From contig CALLKB010000090.1 of NCBI GenBank assembly GCA_938008575.1, forward strand, positions 1-23,525: 23,525 bases of DNA, written 5' to 3'. The DNA comes from an uncultured Cytophagaceae bacterium. GTDB taxonomy: Bacteria > Bacteroidota > Bacteroidia > Cytophagales > Spirosomataceae. The position numbers and the translations under genes were made by a program. The notes beneath the pieces were generated by a model, which saw nothing but the letters and a program-made list of their open reading frames with translations, had not been told where the DNA came from and did no database searches. Shown here piece by piece: positions 13,092 through 23,525 of the stretch (the stretch's first letter is position 1; every line of letters begins with the position of its first letter).

Positions 13092-14501
13092 TTAACGAGG
13101 CAATACCGTCACAATCACGCGCTGATAGCGAGTTAAAGCAGGTGTCCCTTTATCCGTCACTTGCAAAATAAAATGAATCGTTTTGGGACTATCTACCTGA
13201 GGAGCTGTAATCGGCAAACGATACAAATTAGGCGAATAGGGTCTCGTGCTGATATATCCCGGATAGGTCCCCGCCTCTTTGTATTGAAACCACAAATAAC
13301 TCATGGAATCCCCATCGGGATCAATCGTCCCCTCCGCATTTAAGAAAAACTCCTCGCCAGATTTCACCGTAAATGCCGACGGATGTGCCGTTTTAACCAC
13401 AGGAGGGTGATTAACGTCCTTGTACGCTTTTGTTGTCCAATCGATTCGCGCCGCAAAATCATGTTGGACAGCGGTACGCCAACGCCAAATAGTGGCCAAA
13501 TTACTTTTATAGGCCTGCTTATCTACACCGCGAAGCGAATCCTCCGCATTGGTCCAAATAGCTCTTGTTTCGGGTTCGTCTTTTGGCCAATTTTCCCGTT
13601 TAAATCCTCCGGAATTGGAGTCTCTAAAGGCAGGTAGATAATGTTCATACCGTCCTCCCCAACCTCCATAATTAGGAAATTGCGCATTGTTTAATCCATT
13701 CTCAATCAATCCCAAATAAGCAGGCGTATCGCCTTCCATTCCATACGCCACATCCGGATATAATGCTCCTAAAGGTCCATGGCCTTGTTGGATGTTGTGG
13801 GCCAACCACTCATTGGAAACGGATTCCAAATCAGAACCAGGTGCCTTTGCCGACATCCCCAGCCAAGTGGCGTAGGAATAACTATAGCCCGGCGTTACGA
13901 CAAAAAAGATATCCGGGAAATTCTTTCGTATCCAAGGGCCAGAATCATCTTGATCCGAAATCGTATAGATTCGAACTTTTTGATAAATTTTAGCGGCCTG
14001 TGCGGCCGACAAGGTTGACTTAATTTTAAATAAGGCTTGTGCCAAGGTATTTGGACCACCCCAAATGCTAAACCAAATAGGTCTTTCATCCGGCTTCATC
14101 AATTGGTCTACAATCCAATTCGACCCCTCCGAATCGTGATTCGCCCCTACACCCTGCATCCCATAAACAGGAAGCCCTTTTTTAACCAATTTGCTTAAGT
14201 GTTCATGGCTCGGAAAGCCTTTCTCGTGCAGGCTTAAATTAGGATAGACTTTTTTATATGCACCCAACACTTGATGGATAGAGGCTGGAAACACACTTGT
14301 TTTTTGATGGATCGACGTCGTCGCAACCAAGCCTTCAATATCCCATTGATTGCTGTACAACAAAAAGCGTATCAAGGATTGCGTATCATCTGGATCCGCC
14401 TCAATATCCGTTAAAACAATCACGCGTTTTTTTTCTTGCTGCGCATGAGTTAGCGTAATGCTCCAGCCAACAAAAAACAAAGTAAAGAGGATGTATTTCA
14501 T
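13092..14501 (-). CDS. Secreted DUF1593 (Sde182-like) nucleoside-hydrolase-like protein, copy A
   Basis: A 469-residue exported protein. Signal peptide 1-~20 (ILFTLFFVGWSITLTHA). The N-terminal domain has a nucleoside-hydrolase-type Asp cluster, VLTDIEADPDDTQSLI (Asp32, Glu34, Asp36, Asp38, Asp39), where such enzymes bind Ca2+ and the ribose. It is followed by DQDDSGPWIRKNFPD and WGGPNTLAQAL, and by NYGGWGGRYEHYLP. The last ~95 residues form an Ig-like C-terminal domain ending in PALTRYQRVIVTV. The family (Sde182/'cellulose-binding') is linked to polysaccharide use, but the substrate is unproven. It is the last gene of the operon, 8 bp after the esterase stop, and is a paralogue of the gene at 15687. 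Activity (glycoside or N-riboside cleavage) is inference. Confidence 0.87.
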   Translation of the reverse strand: MKYILFTLFFVGWSITLTHAQQEKKRVIVLTDIEADPDDTQSLIRFLLYSNQWDIEGLVATTSIHQKTSVFPASIHQVLGAYKKVYPNLSLHEKGFPSHEHLSKLVKKGLPVYGMQGVGANHDSEGSNWIVDQLMKPDERPIWFSIWGGPNTLAQALFKIKSTLSAAQAAKIYQKVRIYTISDQDDSGPWIRKNFPDIFFVVTPGYSYSYATWLGMSAKAPGSDLESVSNEWLAHNIQQGHGPLGALYPDVAYGMEGDTPAYLGLIENGLNNAQFPNYGGWGGRYEHYLPAFRDSNSGGFKRENWPKDEPETRAIWTNAEDSLRGVDKQAYKSNLATIWRWRTAVQHDFAARIDWTTKAYKDVNHPPVVKTAHPSAFTVKSGEEFFLNAEGTIDPDGDSMSYLWFQYKEAGTYPGYISTRPYSPNLYRLPITAPQVDSPKTIHFILQVTDKGTPALTRYQRVIVTVLPR

Positions 14502-14509
14502 AGCAAGTC

Positions 14510-17177
<2,668 letters not shown>

Positions 17178-17178
17178 A

Positions 17179-18645
17179 TTAATAGGTATTTGTTTCAATG
17201 ATTTCTTTCCAGGTTTCGTAAGCCTCTTTGATCGCTTTATGCGAAGCCATGGAGGCCAAAGAATCCGCTTGAATCAGCTGTTTCAAGGCCTGCAAATTAG
17301 GGTAAAGACCCCCCTGGAGCCCGGCTAAAAATGCAGCTCCTTGGGCAGATATATGCGGATTGTCTTGTTGGTGAATAGGCGCGGCCAACAAGCCTTGCAG
17401 GCATTTTTGCACATAGCTGTTCCGGGACAAGCCTCCGTGCATCGCAATCTGCTGTATGTTTGAGCCAAAATCAGCTTCCATGGCATCCACCACAGCCTTG
17501 ATCTGAAAGGCTATACTTTCCAATGTCGCCTTAATCAGGTGCGCAGGCTTGGTACCAAACCGCATGCCCACAAAGGAAGCCTTGCGATCCATTTGCCAAA
17601 AAGGCGCCCCCAAACCACTAAAGGCAGGAACTAAATATACCCCCGGATCTTCTTCGACAGATTCAGCTATCGAGGCAGAAGCACGCACATCGTCTAAGAT
17701 GCCCATATCTTTTTTCAACCACTCCATCATGGAACCACAGGCAACAATCGCACCCTCCCAAGCATAAGCTACTTCGTCCTGGGTACTCCAAGCAATGGTG
17801 CTCAACAAGCCTTGCGTGGAAACGCGTGGCGCATTGCCCACGTGCATCAAAAGCGAGCAACCTGTTCCCAAAGTCATCTTCGTATCCCCTTCCGTAAAAC
17901 AGGTTTCCCCAAACATCGAGGCATGTGAATCCCCGATCATCGCAAGCACCGGAATGCCATCCGGCGCCAAACCGAATAAATCTGTTTGGCCAAAATCATC
18001 CGAAGAACGCTTCAATACTGGCAAATGCAAGGAGCTTAATCCCCAACGTGCCAATATTTCCGTGTCCCACGTCAAGGACGCTAGGTTAAAAAACAAGGTC
18101 CGACTCGCATTCGTCAAGTCACACGCATACGAACGTCCTTGCGTCAATTGAAATAAAATCCAAGTGTCCACGGTACCGAAATACAATTCCCCCGCTTCGA
18201 GCGATTGGCGAAGAGATGGGTCGTTTTCTAGCAGCCACAAGACTTTCGTTCCTGAAAAATAAGGGTCAATCAAAAGGCCCGTCCGGGATTTGATCCAGTC
18301 GTTTTGATCCTGTAGCTTTTCACAAATCGCGGTGGATCGTTTGCAAGCCCAAACAACGGCTGGACTCAGCGGCTTACCCTGCGCATCCCACAAAACAAAT
18401 GTTTCGCGCTGATTACTAATCCCAATTCCCTTAATGCTTTTCGGATCCATGCCAGAAAGGCAAGCCTTCACCGCGTTTTCCACACTTTGCATCAAGGCAA
18501 GCGGATCTTGCTCCACATGTCCATTCGGGAAATACGTTGTTTCGAGATCGGCGAGGCCTTGTGCCACCACTTCTCCGCGCACATTCATCAGCAGCGCTTT
18601 GGTACTACTTGTTCCTTGGTCAATCGCTAAAATCAAGTCCTCCAT
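17179..18645 (-). CDS. FGGY-family carbohydrate kinase, glycerol-kinase-like but with altered substrate pocket
   Basis: A 488-residue cytoplasmic ATP-dependent kinase of the FGGY family, closest in motif order to GlpK: AIDQGTSSTKALL (7-19), ISNQRETFVLWD (76-87), DPYFSGTKVLWLL (127-139), FGTVDTWILFQLT (156-168), MIGDSHASMFGE (236-247), LGTGCSLLMH (259-268) and VPAFSGLGAPFW (339-350). Compared with E. coli GlpK glycerol contacts, Arg80, Glu81, Trp99, Tyr129 and Asp239 (R83, E84, W103, Y135, D245) are kept, but Q246 is Ser240 and F270 is Ser264. The substrate is thus probably a different polyol or ketose. It sits between the permease (1-bp gap) and DUF1593 copy B (1-bp gap), so it acts on the imported sugar. 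A xylulose/apulose-type substrate is a hypothesis. Confidence 0.9.
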   Translation of the reverse strand: MEDLILAIDQGTSSTKALLMNVRGEVVAQGLADLETTYFPNGHVEQDPLALMQSVENAVKACLSGMDPKSIKGIGISNQRETFVLWDAQGKPLSPAVVWACKRSTAICEKLQDQNDWIKSRTGLLIDPYFSGTKVLWLLENDPSLRQSLEAGELYFGTVDTWILFQLTQGRSYACDLTNASRTLFFNLASLTWDTEILARWGLSSLHLPVLKRSSDDFGQTDLFGLAPDGIPVLAMIGDSHASMFGETCFTEGDTKMTLGTGCSLLMHVGNAPRVSTQGLLSTIAWSTQDEVAYAWEGAIVACGSMMEWLKKDMGILDDVRASASIAESVEEDPGVYLVPAFSGLGAPFWQMDRKASFVGMRFGTKPAHLIKATLESIAFQIKAVVDAMEADFGSNIQQIAMHGGLSRNSYVQKCLQGLLAAPIHQQDNPHISAQGAAFLAGLQGGLYPNLQALKQLIQADSLASMASHKAIKEAYETWKEIIETNTY

Positions 18646-18646
18646 C

Positions 18647-19612
18647 TTAGTTCGATTTTTGATTCATTTTATCTACAATCACGGCCAACAAAATCACCAG
18701 CCCTTTCACTACCTGCTGCCAAAAAGGGGACACATTCAACAAGACCAATCCATTGTTCAACACACCAATCAAAATAGCTCCGATGATCGTACCTTTGATG
18801 GAACCTTGACCGCCCGACAAAGACGTTCCGCCAATCACAATAGCCGCAATGGAGTCCAATTCATAATTCATACCGGCATTAGGCTGCGCAGAATTCAGCC
18901 GCGAAGTAACCAAAACCCCACCAATGGCGGCCATCGCTCCTGACAAAGCATACACGAGCCATTTCACCTGTTTGATGGGAATCCCAGATACCAAAGCCGC
19001 TTTTTCATTACCCCCAATCGCATAGATAAAGCGACCTAAACTCGTCCGATTCGTGATCACCACAAAGACCAAAATCAAGCATGCCGAAATCCAAACGGGA
19101 ACGGGAACGCCCAACAACCAGGCCGCTCCAATCTGCTCAAAATCTGTCCCTAAATCGGAAATCGGTTGGCCCTGCGTATATAAAAAACTAAGCCCACGCG
19201 CAATGGTCAGCATGGACAGCGTCGCCACAAAAGGAGGAACCGAAAAGCGGGTAATGACCCAACCGTTAAAAAAGCCCAAGGAAGTCCCCACCAAGATCGC
19301 GGCCAACGTAGCTCCCAAAACGGTAAATCCGACCCAAAGATCCAAGGCTGGAAAGGCTAACCCGAATTTCAATAAACCCGCACAAATGGCGCCACTTAAA
19401 CCTAAAATTGCCCCAACAGACAAGTCAATGCCGGCAGTCAAAATGACCAAAGTCATCCCGATGGACAGACAGAGGTTGACGGAGATTTGGCGTAATACAT
19501 TCCACAGATTTCCCGTGGTTAGAAATTTATCAGACACCACACTCAGCACGACCATGAGTAGAAATAGGGCGATGAGGGACTGTGATTTTTTGAGTAGTGA
19601 ATTTGATATCAT
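18647..19612 (-). CDS. RbsC-like ABC sugar importer permease
   Basis: A 321-residue inner-membrane protein with about ten hydrophobic segments, e.g. SLIALFLLMVVLSVVS near the N terminus and VVKGLVILLAVIVD at the C terminus. Family motifs: TAGIDLSVGAILGLSGAIC in the second/third helices, and the cytoplasmic AIVIGGTSLSGGQGSIKGT loop that contacts the ATPase. I start it at ATG 19612 (MISNSLLKKS), which overlaps the ATPase stop by ATGA; the frame to 19693 lies inside the ATPase gene and adds a polar stretch. It is a homodimeric channel partner of the ATPase and binding protein in this operon. Substrate is a small sugar or polyol. Confidence 0.92.
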   Translation of the reverse strand: MISNSLLKKSQSLIALFLLMVVLSVVSDKFLTTGNLWNVLRQISVNLCLSIGMTLVILTAGIDLSVGAILGLSGAICAGLLKFGLAFPALDLWVGFTVLGATLAAILVGTSLGFFNGWVITRFSVPPFVATLSMLTIARGLSFLYTQGQPISDLGTDFEQIGAAWLLGVPVPVWISACLILVFVVITNRTSLGRFIYAIGGNEKAALVSGIPIKQVKWLVYALSGAMAAIGGVLVTSRLNSAQPNAGMNYELDSIAAIVIGGTSLSGGQGSIKGTIIGAILIGVLNNGLVLLNVSPFWQQVVKGLVILLAVIVDKMNQKSN

Positions 19613-21096
19613 AGGATAGGTAGAGCTTCTTTTAATAAATTCGATGCGTTCAGGTGGGAACCCGTCAATTCTGCCTGAATTTGGCCTTGACACATCACGA
19701 GTACACGATCCGCAAGGGCCACAATTTCGGGTATTTCAGACGAGGCAAAGAGGATGCAAGTTCCCTCCGCCGCGATTTGTTTCATTAACTGATAAATTTC
19801 ATCTTTGGCTTGAATGTCGATACCGCGCGTCGGCTCATCCAACAAAAGGATCGTAGGCTTCGTCGCTAACCATTTTGCTAGAATGACTTTTTGTTGGTTA
19901 CCGCCGCTCAATTTTCCACACAATTGTTCGATCGACGCACTTTTAATCCGCAAGTCTTGTCGGTATTTCTCCGCCAATTCAGCGTCTTTATCTGCTTGCA
20001 ACCAATCCCCTAAATGAAGACTCGGCAGGCTGATATTGAATGCCAAATCTTGGTCCATCACCAGCCCGTCTTTCTTTCGGTCCTCTGTTACAAAAGCGAT
20101 TTGATGCCCGATCGCATCCGCAGGGCACTGGATCGAGCAGGGCTTTCCGTGAATTTGAATATCCATGGACGCTTCTGAAGCATGCATCCCAAAAAGGGTT
20201 TCAAGTAATTCGGTCCGGCCCGCACCCATCAGGCCATAGAGACCTAAAATTTCCCCTTGATGCGCTTTGAATTGAATGTTATGCAGTCGGGGTTTCGCAT
20301 CCGAGGCGCCAAGCGTCAAAGCTTTCACTTCTATTGCCAAAGCTTCCCGAGCAAAGGATTCGGCTTTGGGTTCAATGATGACGTTTCGGCCCACCATAAA
20401 AGCAATCAATGCTTCTTCGCTAGTGTCTTTCATTTCCCCGGCAGCAATACTTTTCCCATCCCGCAAAACGTGAAAATATTCCGAAATGCGAAATAGCTCC
20501 TCCATTTTATGTGAGATGTACACAATCGTTTTTCCTTCTGCTTGCCAACGGCGTATCAGGGCATGCAAACGATCTATTTCTTGGTCGGACAAAGCGGAGG
20601 TAGGCTCGTCCATCAAAATAACGGATGCTTGGCTATGCAAGGCTTTGGCGATTTCAACCAATTGCTGTTCGCTCAATTTTAGTTCCCCAACGAGCGTTGC
20701 GGGCGAAGCGTTCACGCCCACTTCGGCTAATAATTCTACGCAAATGCGGTCCATGGCGGCACGGTCCAACAAGCCCCAGGAATTCGTTAGTTCTTTTCCC
20801 AAAAACAGATTTTCGCAAATGCTCAGGTTCGGGAATAGGTTTAATTCTTGGTGAATAATCGCGATGCCTGCTGCTTGTGAGGCTTTCGTATCGGCAAAAG
20901 TAATCACCTGATCCAGCAAGCGAATTTCCCCTTGATAGCCTTGATTAACACCCGAGAGAATTTTGAGCAAGGTGGATTTCCCGGCACCGTTTTCCCCGAG
21001 CAGGGCATTGACCTTCCCAGCTTGGAAAGACAAATTCACCGCATCCAATGCTTTCACACCGGGGAATTCCATCGTTAAGTTATGAACAGCTAACAT
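19609..21096 (-). CDS. RbsA-like double-domain ABC sugar importer ATPase
   Basis: A 495-residue protein with two nucleotide-binding domains. Domain 1 (~1-235): Walker A LLGENGAGKSTLLK (33-46), Q-loop HQELN, signature LSEQQLVEIAKAL (141-153) and Walker B VILMDEPTSAL. Domain 2 (~250-495): degenerate Walker A LYGLMGAGRTELLET, intact signature LSGGNQQKVILAKWL, and Walker B ILLLDEPTRGID. A weakened second P-loop is normal for the RbsA/XylG/MglA group. It powers import of a monosaccharide together with the permease and the lipoprotein upstream. Gaps: 1 bp from the DUF2291 stop, and 4-bp overlap with the permease start. It is cytoplasmic. Confidence 0.93.
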   Translation of the reverse strand: MLAVHNLTMEFPGVKALDAVNLSFQAGKVNALLGENGAGKSTLLKILSGVNQGYQGEIRLLDQVITFADTKASQAAGIAIIHQELNLFPNLSICENLFLGKELTNSWGLLDRAAMDRICVELLAEVGVNASPATLVGELKLSEQQLVEIAKALHSQASVILMDEPTSALSDQEIDRLHALIRRWQAEGKTIVYISHKMEELFRISEYFHVLRDGKSIAAGEMKDTSEEALIAFMVGRNVIIEPKAESFAREALAIEVKALTLGASDAKPRLHNIQFKAHQGEILGLYGLMGAGRTELLETLFGMHASEASMDIQIHGKPCSIQCPADAIGHQIAFVTEDRKKDGLVMDQDLAFNISLPSLHLGDWLQADKDAELAEKYRQDLRIKSASIEQLCGKLSGGNQQKVILAKWLATKPTILLLDEPTRGIDIQAKDEIYQLMKQIAAEGTCILFASSEIPEIVALADRVLVMCQGQIQAELTGSHLNASNLLKEALPIL

Positions 21097-21097
21097 C

Positions 21098-21685
21098 TCA
21101 GTGCTTGATTTCTACAGGGTAAATCGTCAACGAAGTCACAGGCAAATCGCTAGGAGCTACCTCACAAGCACCCACATAGCTGATCTCATCACCGACCTGA
21201 ATACCCTTCATTTCCGCAGGGATTTTGGTTTCACGTAGATGCTTATTTAAGGCTTCGGTTAAGGCATTTAAGTCTTTCTGGGACTTAAAATCTTCTAAAT
21301 GAATCATTCGAGAGGCGTCCCGCACCTCATTCCCAAAAATGAATTGCGTATCCAAACCTGAGCCATTGTCTAATAGCACATACCCATCTCGAATGGAGCT
21401 AATCCGCGCCTTTCCTTTGACTAGATAATAGGCCGACTCCCCGATACCTAGGCGATTACCTAATTTTTTCTGTGTATTAGTTAGATTATTGTTTAATTCT
21501 TTAATTAGTTGCTGGTCTTCGGTCAATACCGGATTATTCAAAACCCCTTGTACAAGTATTGCCTCCACCCGTTTGCCAAAATCCTGCACACCTGAAGCTT
21601 GCTGTGTACGCGTGCTCAATTTTTCAAAATAGACGGATTGATAGCCTAAAACCAGCAAAACTAAGATTCCGATGCCCTTTTTCAT
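21098..21685 (-). CDS. DUF2291 family membrane-anchored protein of a sugar ABC system
   Basis: A 195-residue protein with a short N-terminal hydrophobic anchor (GIGILVLLVLGYQSVYF), then a soluble periplasmic domain. The family signature includes FGKRVEAILVQGVLNNPVL, LGIGESAYYLVKGKARISSI and, towards the end, IQVGDEISYVGACEVAPSDLPV. DUF2291 proteins are found mostly next to Rbs-type transporter genes, between binding protein and ATPase as here, which suggests a role in transporter assembly or substrate delivery; the mechanism is not known. No lipobox is visible, so the N-terminal helix is probably the anchor. 1-bp gaps on both sides show tight coupling. Confidence 0.88.
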   Translation of the reverse strand: MKKGIGILVLLVLGYQSVYFEKLSTRTQQASGVQDFGKRVEAILVQGVLNNPVLTEDQQLIKELNNNLTNTQKKLGNRLGIGESAYYLVKGKARISSIRDGYVLLDNGSGLDTQFIFGNEVRDASRMIHLEDFKSQKDLNALTEALNKHLRETKIPAEMKGIQVGDEISYVGACEVAPSDLPVTSLTIYPVEIKH

Positions 21686-21686
21686 A

Positions 21687-22595
21687 TTAAAAATGTTTGG
21701 CTGTTTTTGCGTTCACGAGATTCACACCTACGGGGATGTGTTGCGGAAAGGACTTCCGACCTTTAAAAAATTCCACGGCAAAAGTCGCGGCCGTTTTGGC
21801 CATGACCTTAGGGTATTGCATGCCTGTGGCAACAATCTTACCTTCTTTAATTTTTTGGACAACCTCATCTGCACCGTCGAAACCAAAGACTTTAATTTGC
21901 TCCGACTTCCCTGCCGATTGAATCGCCTGAAAAGCACCGAGGGCCATGGCATCATTGCCACAAAAAACCCCTTGAATACTTGGATTCGCCTGCATCATCG
22001 ATTCCATGACCTCCATCGCCTTATTGCGGTCAAAATCACCGTTTTGTTGGCCTAGCAATTTCAAGCCTTTGAATTTATCCACCACAGTATGAAAACCATT
22101 GGAACGCGCATAGGTATTGTTATCGCCTGCTAAACCCAAAATTTCCACGTAATTCCCTTTCCCATGCAATTGCTTGACAAATTCCACGCCGATCGCCACA
22201 CAACCCGTGTAGTTATCGGATAATATTTGGCTCGTAGCCGCATCGTTTGAATTAACCTCTCGGTCCATACAGAAAACGGGTATTCCAGCTTCTTTGGCCT
22301 TTAGGATATTGGCAATGGAACCATCCGCATCCGTGGGGTTAAACAGAATAGCATCGAACCCCGAAGAAATCAAGTTTTCGAAATGATCTGATTCCACGGC
22401 CGGGTTATTTTGGGAGTCAAAAAGCTTCGCCTCATAGCCAAGTTTTTCGGCTTGTTGGACCGCTGATTCGCCCAATACGACAAACCAAGGATTATTCAGC
22501 GTCGAGATGACCACGGCAATTTTGGGTTTTTCGGTGGACTCTTTCGAGCTGCAGCCTGCTAAGAACAGTCCCAAGAAAAGGAATATGTATTTCAT
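21687..22595 (-). CDS. RbsB-type sugar-binding lipoprotein of the ABC importer
   Basis: A 302-residue class I periplasmic binding protein (peripla_BP_4). The lipobox LFLAGCSSKES places the acylated Cys at residue 15, so it is membrane-tethered. The family strand-turn pattern is present: KIAVVISTLNNPWFVVLGESAVQQAEKLGYE, shown in parts as IAVVISTLNNPWFVVLGE; then SGFDAILFNPTDADGS, VEILGLAGDNNTYARSNGF, and GVFCGNDAMALGAFQAIQSAG. The ligand should be a small pyranose, furanose or polyol; which one cannot be told from the sequence. It overlaps the transketolase-subunit stop by ATGA and is followed after 1 bp by DUF2291. Confidence 0.92.
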   Translation of the reverse strand: MKYIFLFLGLFLAGCSSKESTEKPKIAVVISTLNNPWFVVLGESAVQQAEKLGYEAKLFDSQNNPAVESDHFENLISSGFDAILFNPTDADGSIANILKAKEAGIPVFCMDREVNSNDAATSQILSDNYTGCVAIGVEFVKQLHGKGNYVEILGLAGDNNTYARSNGFHTVVDKFKGLKLLGQQNGDFDRNKAMEVMESMMQANPSIQGVFCGNDAMALGAFQAIQSAGKSEQIKVFGFDGADEVVQKIKEGKIVATGMQYPKVMAKTAATFAVEFFKGRKSFPQHIPVGVNLVNAKTAKHF

Positions 22596-23524
22596 CGATT
22601 TAATAGGTTTAAAGCCACGCCTTGGATGCCCGCACCCGAGAGGCCATAATGGTCAAAAATCTCCGTTTGAGAACCCGTAACGGTATATTCATCTGGGAAA
22701 CCCATGATTTGAAAAGGAACAAAAAAGCCTTGTTGGAATAAATATGACCCAACCGCCTCACCCAAACCACCATGCACAGAATGTTCTTCCACCGTGATGA
22801 TGGGTTTGCCAGCGGCACCCAGATTGGCCAACAAATCCGTATCCAAGGGTTTAATCGTATGCAGGCTAATCACTTGGGCGGAAATGCCTTGTTCGGCCAA
22901 AAGTTCTACCGCTTGCACGCAAGGCCAAACGGTTTCTCCCGTGGCAATCAAAGACAGGTCGGCACCTGCACGAATGATGCGACCTTTCCCAATTTCGAAA
23001 TTCGGCGAGAGGCTTTGGCCTAAATCCGGCATGTTTTTCTTTCCAAAACGGATGTAAATCGGCTTATCCGTCGCGGCAGCATAGCGAATGGCTTGCTCCG
23101 TTTCAAAGGCATCCGCCGGGACTACAATAGGCAAATTATGGATCGCACGCAAGGCGGCAAAATCGTGTAAACTGTGGTGCGTACTTCCCAGCGCACCGTA
23201 ACTCACACCCGCTGAAATCCCGATTAAACGCACCGGATTATCGGAATACGCGACATCGTTTTTGATCTGTTCCAGGGAGCGGGCCGTCAAAAAACAGGCC
23301 GGGGAAACCGCAAAAGCTTTTTTACCCATGGCAGCTAGTCCAGCCGCTACGCCTACAAGGTTTTGTTCCGCTATGCCTATTTCGACAATTTGGTCAGGAA
23401 ATTTCTCTCCGAAGGGCACCAACTTCCCGGAGCCTCGCGAATCAGAGGTCACGGCTACGACCTGGCGATCTTGCGCGGCAAGAGCTTGTAGAGTTTCTGA
23501 AAATACTTCTAAGTTCGCTTTCAT
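22592..23524 (-). CDS. Transketolase, C-terminal subunit (split enzyme)
   Basis: A complete 310-residue second half of a split transketolase. It has the pyrimidine-binding domain, with the TPP-activating Glu53 in VEIGIAEQNLVGVAAG, the substrate-phosphate region with GSTHHSLHDFAALRAI (113-128), and the C-terminal transketolase domain with LSLIATGETV and VEEHSVHGGLGEAVG. The ATG at 23524 opens the family's usual start (MKANLEVFSETLQAL). The N-terminal, pyrophosphate-binding subunit should lie just beyond the right edge, because these halves are always paired. The enzyme moves two-carbon units between ketose and aldose phosphates. Its place in a sugar-import operon suggests a specialised substrate, such as apulose 4-phosphate in AptAB-type enzymes (inference). 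Confidence 0.9.
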   Translation of the reverse strand: MKANLEVFSETLQALAAQDRQVVAVTSDSRGSGKLVPFGEKFPDQIVEIGIAEQNLVGVAAGLAAMGKKAFAVSPACFLTARSLEQIKNDVAYSDNPVRLIGISAGVSYGALGSTHHSLHDFAALRAIHNLPIVVPADAFETEQAIRYAAATDKPIYIRFGKKNMPDLGQSLSPNFEIGKGRIIRAGADLSLIATGETVWPCVQAVELLAEQGISAQVISLHTIKPLDTDLLANLGAAGKPIITVEEHSVHGGLGEAVGSYLFQQGFFVPFQIMGFPDEYTVTGSQTEIFDHYGLSGAGIQGVALNLLNR

Positions 23525-23525
23525 A

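Noticed and set aside
17179..18645. Plain glycerol kinase (glpK)
   Set aside because: Two glycerol-contact residues are changed (Q246 to Ser, F270 to Ser), and the operon context is sugar import, without glpF or glpD genes.

Overview
The window looks like a Bacteroidota chromosome, most likely a freshwater or soil Cytophagales/Spirosomaceae-type genome (inference from gene families; no rRNA or other taxonomic marker is present). Three things point that way. Start codons lack Shine-Dalgarno sequences and have A/T-rich leaders. Several start-proximal promoters carry the Bacteroidota -7 box (TAnnTTTG). The gene families are typical: DUF2911, DUF1593/Sde182-like nucleoside-hydrolase-like proteins, DUF2291, and a YceI plus LigB-type dioxygenase pair. 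Coding density is very high, no stretch over about 300 bp lacks a gene, and I saw no tRNA, rRNA, CRISPR array or insertion sequence.

Left part (1-12970): a mosaic of small housekeeping and accessory units. It opens with the 3' end of an alpha/beta hydrolase and a small XRE regulator with a tandem palindromic operator. A Crp/Fnr-like regulator, YceI protein and extradiol dioxygenase follow on the minus strand. Next is a minus-strand unit of a secreted beta-helix protein, DUF2911 protein and AraC-type regulator, with two 10-bp direct repeats exactly 21 bp apart in its upstream region. Then come a two-gene conserved-hypothetical/DUF2200 unit and a plus-strand PIN-toxin/HTH-antitoxin pair. An FAD monooxygenase, a VOC protein, a methyltransferase and a DUF3052-like protein follow. 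The last genes here are a secreted esterase-type hydrolase, a cytoplasmic-looking M23 metallopeptidase, another methyltransferase and another VOC protein.

Right part (13041-23525): one tightly packed minus-strand operon that runs past the right edge. Read in transcription order it encodes the C-terminal (pyrimidine/TPP-Glu) subunit of a split transketolase, a lipoprotein sugar-binding protein, a DUF2291 protein, an RbsA-like double ATPase, an RbsC-like permease and an FGGY kinase. These are followed by a secreted DUF1593 nucleoside-hydrolase-like enzyme, a secreted CE1-like esterase and a second secreted DUF1593 protein. A good intrinsic terminator follows at about 13041-13067. Junctions are ATGA overlaps or 1-10 nt gaps, so the genes almost certainly act together.

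My reading of the operon (inference): secreted enzymes de-acylate and cleave a small glycoside outside the cytoplasm. The ABC importer brings the freed sugar or polyol in, the FGGY kinase phosphorylates it and the split transketolase feeds it into the pentose-phosphate pool. The kinase is of glycerol-kinase type but has lost two glycerol-contact residues, so the substrate is probably not glycerol. The set (split transketolase, FGGY kinase, Rbs-type importer) resembles the D-apiose/apulose-4-phosphate transketolase pathway, but with two DUF1593 enzymes and an esterase added. This is the best candidate in the window for an undescribed system.
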